A DNA stretch of 64,000 bases from Gemella sanguinis ATCC 700632 (lineage in GTDB: Bacteria; Bacillota; Bacilli; Staphylococcales; Gemellaceae): NCBI RefSeq assembly GCF_000701685.1, contig NZ_JNJO01000003.1, positions 62,001-126,000 on the forward strand, in the 5' to 3' direction. This document shows, one piece after another, positions 57,498 through 64,000 of the stretch; within the stretch, counting starts at the first letter, position 1; each line of letters starts with the position of its first letter. The notes under the pieces were generated by a model, which was not told where the DNA came from, did no database searches, and worked only from the letters and a program-made list of their open reading frames with translations. Made by a program: the position numbers and the translations under genes.

Positions 57498-57515
57498 AGA
57501 AAAAGGAGTGGGTTG

Positions 57516-59203
<1,688 letters not shown>

Positions 59204-59230
59204 TAAAACTATATTAAAGGAGACAAATTG

Positions 59231-59929
59231 ATGAAAAAAGACGTAATTATTGCATTAGATTTTCCAACATTAGAGGATACATTAAATTTCTTAGATAAGT
59301 TTGATGATGAAAAACTATTCGTTAAAGTTGGTATGGAATTATATCTACAAAATGGTCCAGTAGTTCTTGAAAAAATTAAAGAATTAGGACATAAAGTATT
59401 TTTAGACTTAAAACTACATGATATTCCAAATACAGTCTACGGAGCTACAAAAGGGTTAGCTCAGTTCAAAGTAGATATTCTAACTGTGCATGGTGCAGGA
59501 GGATATGAAATGTTAGCTGCAGCTAAAAGAGGAATGGTAGAAGGTGGAAGCCCTGATACAAATGTAATAGCAATAACTCAGCTTACATCAACATCTGAAG
59601 AAGCGATGAAAGAAGAACAATTAGTAGCGGCTTCATTAGAAGAGAGTGTAATAAATTACGCAAAACTTGCTAAAAAAGCAGGACTTGATGGAGTTGTTTC
59701 ATCAGTTTGGGAAGCTAGAATCATTAGAGAAAACTGTGGTGAAGACTTCTTAAAAGTAACTCCTGGTATACGTCTAGAGACTGATGAAGTAGGGGATCAA
59801 AAACGTGTTGCGACACCAACTGTTGCAGCAAGTGAAGGTAGTACACATATAGTAGTAGGCCGTTCAATTACAAAAGCTAAAAACCCAAGAGAAGTTTATA
59901 ATCTAATTAAAGAACAATTTACTAAGTAA
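59231..59929 (+). CDS. pyrF: Orotidine-5'-phosphate decarboxylase
   Basis: 232 residues. Catalytic K/D motif FLDLKLHDIPNT, phosphate loop VTPGIRLE and late VVGRSIT. Final step to UMP. The ATG is used in preference to a TTG directly before it, giving an 8-nt spacing from AAGGAG. Confidence 0.97.
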   Translation: MKKDVIIALDFPTLEDTLNFLDKFDDEKLFVKVGMELYLQNGPVVLEKIKELGHKVFLDLKLHDIPNTVYGATKGLAQFKVDILTVHGAGGYEMLAAAKRGMVEGGSPDTNVIAITQLTSTSEEAMKEEQLVAASLEESVINYAKLAKKAGLDGVVSSVWEARIIRENCGEDFLKVTPGIRLETDEVGDQKRVATPTVAASEGSTHIVVGRSITKAKNPREVYNLIKEQFTK

Positions 59930-59957
59930 TAAAATATAGAAGCTAAGGAGAATTAAA

Positions 59958-60572
59958 ATGACTTTAGAAAGAAAAATAGCTAAAAACTTACTAGAAATAG
60001 AAGCAGTTGCCTTAAGACCAAATGATTATTTCACATGGACTTCAGGAATTAAATCACCTATTTACTGTGATAATAGAATAACAATGTCATATCCAAAAAT
60101 CAGAAGAGAAATCGCTGCTGGATTAAGTGAAGTAATTAAAAAGAATTTTCCAGAGGTAGAAGTAGTAGCGGGAACAGCAACAGCAGGTATTCCTCATGCT
60201 GCATGGGTAAGTGAAGTGTTAGATTTACCTATGATTTATGTTAGAGACTCAGCAAAAAAACACGGTAAAACTAACCAAATCGAAGGAAGATTACTAGAAG
60301 GACAAAAAGTTGTTATTATCGAAGACTTAATTTCTACAGGATTATCTTCATTAAAAGTTGCTAAAGCACTAGAAGAAGCAGGTGCAGTAGTACAAGGGGT
60401 AGTAGCAATCTTTAGTTACGAACTTAAAAAAGCTCAAGATGCTTTTGCAGCGGACAAAGTAGAATACCACACATTAACTAACTATAACTTTTTAATTGAA
60501 GAAGCGGTAGCAAGTAATTACATTAAACAAGAAGATGTAGAAAAACTTCTTGAATGGAGAAATAACTTATAA
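59958..60572 (+). CDS. pyrE: Orotate phosphoribosyltransferase
   Basis: 204 residues. PRPP-binding motif [18 protein letters not shown], flexible loop [15 protein letters not shown]. Converts orotate to OMP. Start has AAGGAG. Last gene of the operon, closed by a terminator. Confidence 0.97.
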   Translation: MTLERKIAKNLLEIEAVALRPNDYFTWTSGIKSPIYCDNRITMSYPKIRREIAAGLSEVIKKNFPEVEVVAGTATAGIPHAAWVSEVLDLPMIYVRDSAKKHGKTNQIEGRLLEGQKVVIIEDLISTGLSSLKVAKALEEAGAVVQGVVAIFSYELKKAQDAFAADKVEYHTLTNYNFLIEEAVASNYIKQEDVEKLLEWRNNL

Positions 60573-60580
60573 CATACTAA

Positions 60581-60612
60581 AAAGCACGTAAGGATTATAT
60601 TACGTGTTTTTT
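60581..60612 (+). terminator. Terminator of the pyrimidine operon
   Basis: CACGTAA / TTACGTG core extended by G-T and A-T pairs, 8-9 nt loop, six T. Confidence 0.85.
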
Positions 60613-60650
60613 ATATTCATAAAAATAATGACTATCACTTTCACATATGA

Positions 60651-60656
60651 TATAAT
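60651..60656 (+). promoter_or_regulatory. -10 of the DUF1858-DUF438 operon
   Basis: TATAAT preceded by TGA (extended -10); weak -35. Confidence 0.5.
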
Positions 60657-60689
60657 TAAATAATATTATAAGGTAGTGAGGTATAGAAA

Positions 60690-60923
60690 ATGGATAATAT
60701 TATTGATGTAACAGTTCCAGTAGCAGAAGTTGTTGACAAACACCCAGAAGTTTTAGATATTTTAGTAGATTTAGGATTTAAACCATTAGCTAATCCAATA
60801 ATGAGAAATACTCTAGGAAGAAAGACTTCATTAAAAATGGGTTCTAAGTTAGCTGGTATAAAAATAGAAGATATAGTTGCTACATTAGAAGCTAATGGAT
60901 ATGAAGTAGTAGGATTAAACTAA
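60690..60923 (+). CDS. DUF1858-domain protein
   Basis: 77 residues, all one DUF1858 domain (IDVTVPVAEVVDKHPEVLDILVDLGF, then NTLGRKTSLKMGSKLAGI). Such domains are found alone or fused to hemerythrin-like proteins of the iron-sulfur repair (RIC) type. Its stop overlaps the start of the next gene (TAATG), so the products are probably partners. Confidence 0.85.
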   Translation: MDNIIDVTVPVAEVVDKHPEVLDILVDLGFKPLANPIMRNTLGRKTSLKMGSKLAGIKIEDIVATLEANGYEVVGLN

Positions 60924-62254
60924 TGACAAAAACAAGAATAGAAGTATTAAAAGATATTTTATTAAGATTGCATAACGGAGCAAGTGCGGATTCTGTACAA
61001 GATGAATTCAATGAACATTTTACAGGTGTATCAGCTATTGAAATAAGTTTAATGGAACATGAACTTATGAATTCTGATTCAGGTGTAACATTTGAAGATG
61101 TTATGAAATTATGTAATGTTCATGCAAATCTATTTAAAGGTGCTATTAAAACAGTAGAAGTAGAAGATAGTGAACACCCTGGTCATCCTGTGCAAGTATT
61201 TAAACAAGAAAATCTAGCGCTAAGAGCGGCTATTATTCGAGTAAGACGTATACTAGAAAACTATAAAAAGGTTGAAAACACACCATCTCAAGAAGCCGTG
61301 CTAAAAGGTCTTGGGCGTCAGTTAGCTCTGTTAGGACAGTTTGATATTCATTATAAGAGAAAAGAAGAGTTAATGTTCCCTATTATGGAGCGTTATGGTC
61401 ATGATGCACCACCAAAAGTAATGTGGGGTGTGGATGATGAGATAAGAGACTTATTTAGTGACGCTCTACATGAAGCTCATAAACTACCTAATAGTGATAT
61501 AGAAGTAGTTAAAGAAAAATTTGAGAAGTTTGTTAAAGAATTTGAGGAAATGATTTTTAAAGAAGAATCAATTTTACTTATGATTTTATTAGAAACATTT
61601 AATCAAGATGACTGGCTAACTATCGCAAAAGAAAGTGATGCTTATGGATATGCAATTATTACACCAACTGAAGAATGGGTACCTAAGAGAGAGGATTTTG
61701 AAGAACCTGTAGAAGAAATTTGCCAAACAGAAATAACTGAAGAAGGTGTAATGCAAAAAGTTATTACAACACCAGAAGGTGAGATAACTATTTCATTTAA
61801 ACCAAATAAAAAAGAAGAAAAAGTAGTTGATAGAACTACTCCTCAAAAATTTGGTAAAGGATACTTATCTGTAGATCAAGCAGATTTAATATTAAATCAT
61901 CTACCAATGGAAATCACTTTTGTTAATAAGGACGATATATTCCAATATTATAATGATCATTGTCCAGAACAAGATATGATATTTAAACGTACACCTAGTC
62001 AAGTAGGGAGAAATGTAGAACTTTGTCATCCACCAAAATACTTAGAAAAAGTAAAAATAATAATGCAAAATTTACGTGATGGTAAAAAAGATAAGTATGA
62101 AATGTGGTTCAAATCAGAATCTCGTGGGAAATTTGTTCATATAGTTTATGCTGCAGTTAGAAATGAGCAAGGTGAATTCGAAGGAGTTCTAGAATATGTT
62201 CAAGATATTCAACCATATCGTGATATAGACACAGATTTGAATAGAGACTTATAA
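60923..62254 (+). CDS. DUF438/hemerythrin-like/PAS-domain protein
   Basis: 443 residues. N-terminal DUF438 (about 1-80), a hemerythrin-type four-helix region with FDIHYKRKEELMFPIMERYGH (about 145-165) and KFEEMIF-type downstream ligands, then a C-terminal PAS-like domain (about 315-440, ILNHLPMEITFVNKDDIF). Family members are believed to sense or repair damage by oxygen or nitric oxide at metal centres; direct evidence for this protein is lacking. Coupled to the DUF1858 gene. Confidence 0.85.
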   Translation: MTKTRIEVLKDILLRLHNGASADSVQDEFNEHFTGVSAIEISLMEHELMNSDSGVTFEDVMKLCNVHANLFKGAIKTVEVEDSEHPGHPVQVFKQENLALRAAIIRVRRILENYKKVENTPSQEAVLKGLGRQLALLGQFDIHYKRKEELMFPIMERYGHDAPPKVMWGVDDEIRDLFSDALHEAHKLPNSDIEVVKEKFEKFVKEFEEMIFKEESILLMILLETFNQDDWLTIAKESDAYGYAIITPTEEWVPKREDFEEPVEEICQTEITEEGVMQKVITTPEGEITISFKPNKKEEKVVDRTTPQKFGKGYLSVDQADLILNHLPMEITFVNKDDIFQYYNDHCPEQDMIFKRTPSQVGRNVELCHPPKYLEKVKIIMQNLRDGKKDKYEMWFKSESRGKFVHIVYAAVRNEQGEFEGVLEYVQDIQPYRDIDTDLNRDL

Positions 62255-62260
62255 GAAAAG

Positions 62261-62295
62261 AGCAACGTTAAAAAATTACTTAACGTTGCTTTTTA
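62261..62295. terminator. Bidirectional terminator
   Basis: Perfect 11-bp stem AGCAACGTTAA / TTAACGTTGCT with a T tail, between convergent genes. Confidence 0.9.
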
Positions 62296-62297
62296 AT

Positions 62298-63896
62298 TTA
62301 AAATATTTTGTCGAAAACTTGTTTTTTTGCTTTCATGCTAGTTAGAGTAATAGCAACTATAATTAATATCGCATAAATTACTCCCAAAATATGAGATATG
62401 TTTGGATACTCTAACAACAAGAAAATAGTAGCAGTATTTAATATTATTAGTCCAATAATACAAAAGAATGCAATTATCCCAAGTAATATCTGACTCATTC
62501 CTCGAGTACTAAGTTCAAGTATATTATTCCAGTTTAAATAGAGTTTATTAAAATCTCTAGTAAAACTATAAAATGCTATAGCTATACCGGTAATGATATA
62601 TGAAAAAATAGTAATAATAAATAATTCAATTGATATTCCAGCCAATATAAGCATTATCATGAACATAATAACACCTAAAGAAATTTGAAGGAATGTACTT
62701 ACAATAAATTTTGTTTTTATGTATTTTTTAAAATCCATCGGTAAAGATTTCAAGTGATAGTAATCTTGTTTTTCAAGAGAGATTGCAACACCTGTAAAAC
62801 TGATAGGATTAAACATCATAAGTAAAGCCATTGAAAATCCAAAACAAATTGCAAAAGGATAGAATTCTATTCCAAGTTGGATTCCACCTTCACGTCTTAT
62901 TTGTATTATAGCTCCGGCAAAAATTATAATAGATAATAGATAACTAGAGAAAATATTAGCAAGAAGTGTACCATGACTAAATAGATTAAAATTACGTTTG
63001 ATTAATTTTGCATTTAGAGAGGTGTGTTTAGAACTCCTTTCTTTGTGTTCTTTTTGTTTTGAACTTAAAGTTGTTTTATGAACACCAGCTATTCTATGAA
63101 TATCATTTAAATATTTTTTAGCCACTAAGGTATTCACTAAAATAACTATAACAATAGTAATGATAATCAAGATAAGTAAATTCATATAAGATTCTTTTGT
63201 TAGTATATCAAAGAAAAAGTCTCCTCTATATTTTGTTTGCAGTAACATTAAATCATTAGAAACAAGTTCTTTAGATAAGATAACATACCCTGCTCCTAAT
63301 AGTAATCCGAAGATTATAATAATACCATTAATTTTATTTTTATTTTTTTCAAAATTAGGTATGTATGTAATTGTGGATAAAAGTAATGTTAGTCCTCCAG
63401 AAATAATAATAATTATGCATAATGAGTAAATAAGTGAAATTATAATCTGGATTAATGAAAATTCTGTATTAACTGCTATAATAAAGTTAATTACAATCAC
63501 AGGGATAAATAATCCAGATAGTTGGAAAAGTAATACTAAAAATTTTCCAATAAATAATTCTTTTTCACTAACGGGTAACGGTAGTAAAGAATGGGTATCT
63601 TTACTTTCATAAAACATATTTAAAAATGTTGTTGATAGTGTTAAAGCAGTCATTATAATTAAAAATAATAATATGTATTTATAAGAAGGACCTTCTAGAA
63701 CACTGCTAAACATTGAATTACCGAATAATATATAGAAGACGACTATATTAAGTATATTTAAAAGTAATAGATTATTAAATATTTTCTTTCTAATATCAGC
63801 AGTTCCCTTATATTTTTTTCTATATTTTGCTGTTTGCATAGGATTAATATACATTAAGTTAGTAAAAAATAAATTTTTTATGATATTCAAGCGCAT
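62298..63896 (-). CDS. ABC exporter permease, large type
   Basis: 532 residues with about 12 membrane segments and cytoplasmic loops, resembling large ABC-2-like permeases in two homologous parts (LLPLPVSEKELFIGKFL and YHLKSLPMDFKKYIKTKF mark the equivalent loops). The substrate is unknown. The ATG is preferred over a GTG that is part of AGGTGGTG. It starts 1 bp after the ATPase gene and is the last gene of the unit. Confidence 0.85.
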   Translation of the reverse strand: MRLNIIKNLFFTNLMYINPMQTAKYRKKYKGTADIRKKIFNNLLLLNILNIVVFYILFGNSMFSSVLEGPSYKYILLFLIIMTALTLSTTFLNMFYESKDTHSLLPLPVSEKELFIGKFLVLLFQLSGLFIPVIVINFIIAVNTEFSLIQIIISLIYSLCIIIIISGGLTLLLSTITYIPNFEKNKNKINGIIIIFGLLLGAGYVILSKELVSNDLMLLQTKYRGDFFFDILTKESYMNLLILIIITIVIVILVNTLVAKKYLNDIHRIAGVHKTTLSSKQKEHKERSSKHTSLNAKLIKRNFNLFSHGTLLANIFSSYLLSIIIFAGAIIQIRREGGIQLGIEFYPFAICFGFSMALLMMFNPISFTGVAISLEKQDYYHLKSLPMDFKKYIKTKFIVSTFLQISLGVIMFMIMLILAGISIELFIITIFSYIITGIAIAFYSFTRDFNKLYLNWNNILELSTRGMSQILLGIIAFFCIIGLIILNTATIFLLLEYPNISHILGVIYAILIIVAITLTSMKAKKQVFDKIF

Positions 63897-63897
63897 A

Positions 63898-64000
63898 TTA
63901 AACACCACCTAGATTATATCGATTAGAACTTTTGATTAGGTTAAGATAAATTTCTTCGAGTGAGTTTCCTTCGTGTTGTGCTCTTAACTCATCAAGTGTT
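63898..64000 (-). CDS. ABC exporter ATPase, C-terminal end (truncated by window edge)
   Basis: The last 33 codons of a gene are readable on the minus strand (TLDELRAQHEGNSLEEIYLN to a TAA at 63900-63898). The L-D-E-L and G-x-S-L-E-E-I-Y-L pattern is the usual end of ABC-type ATPases paired with this kind of permease. The ribosome binding site of the permease lies within its end. Too short for more. Confidence 0.7.
   Translation of the reverse strand, partial: TLDELRAQHEGNSLEEIYLNLIKSSNRYNLGGV

Noticed and set aside
57483-57515. GTG start for pyrK
   Set aside because: It lies inside a terminator stem; AAGGAG and the family N-terminus support the ATG at 57516.

Overview
The window is AT-rich, codes densely on both strands, and has the gene content of a low-GC Firmicute. 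The serS T-box, PyrR attenuators, WhiA, PrsA, AddA, SE1561-like protein, RlmD and class 1B PyrD/PyrK all fit Bacillales. A large histidine-triad (Pht-like) surface protein and a pyruvate formate-lyase fermentation module make a host-associated facultative anaerobe such as Gemella the best guess. That assignment is inference from gene content; no rRNA or tRNA gene was seen.

Layout. 1-3.8 kb: end of an ECF-type ABC ATPase, whiA, a NUDIX protein and gltS with a promoter, inverted repeat and terminator-like leader. 3.9-8.9 kb (minus): serS with a T-box leader, then a 1092-residue histidine-triad protein whose promoter carries a Zur-like operator. 9-12.6 kb: rhodanese, GNAT and pepF, followed by a non-coding block of nested hairpins between two direct repeats. 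12.9-25.5 kb: metallophosphoesterase, addA, a pair of divergent NagB-like and chorismate-enzyme-like proteins with an EamA transporter, rho, DedA, a Gfo/Idh oxidoreductase, a glutathionyl-hydroquinone-reductase-like protein and a YjbR-like protein.

25.5-32.7 kb (minus) is the most unusual region. An ABC exporter (ATPase, permease) and a two-component system (NarL-type kinase and regulator) are followed with almost no gaps by seven tandem genes for small paralogous membrane proteins. They fall into two subtypes, here called A and B, that alternate B-A-B-A-(B-A fused)-A-A+extension. The fused gene still carries a recognisable fossil of the spacer between separate B and A genes (lost stop, decayed Shine-Dalgarno, ATG changed to TTG). 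This suggests A and B work together in the membrane under control of the adjacent regulatory and export module.

32.8-49.5 kb: epimerase, patatin, msrB, pflB, pflA, prsA, cardiolipin synthase, SE1561-like protein, rlmD, an ICMT-like protein, a UDG-like protein, a DUF3137/LemA pair, a sugar acetyltransferase, an M20 hydrolase whose lid domain has lost two loops, a translationally coupled small gene that encodes just such a lid domain, and an ABC-F protein. 49.5-60.6 kb: the pyrimidine operon pyrR-B-C-carA-carB-(Imm51-like)-pyrK-D-F-E with two PyrR attenuators and an internal terminator after the Imm51-like gene. 60.6-64 kb: a DUF1858/DUF438-hemerythrin-PAS pair and an ABC exporter running off the right edge.
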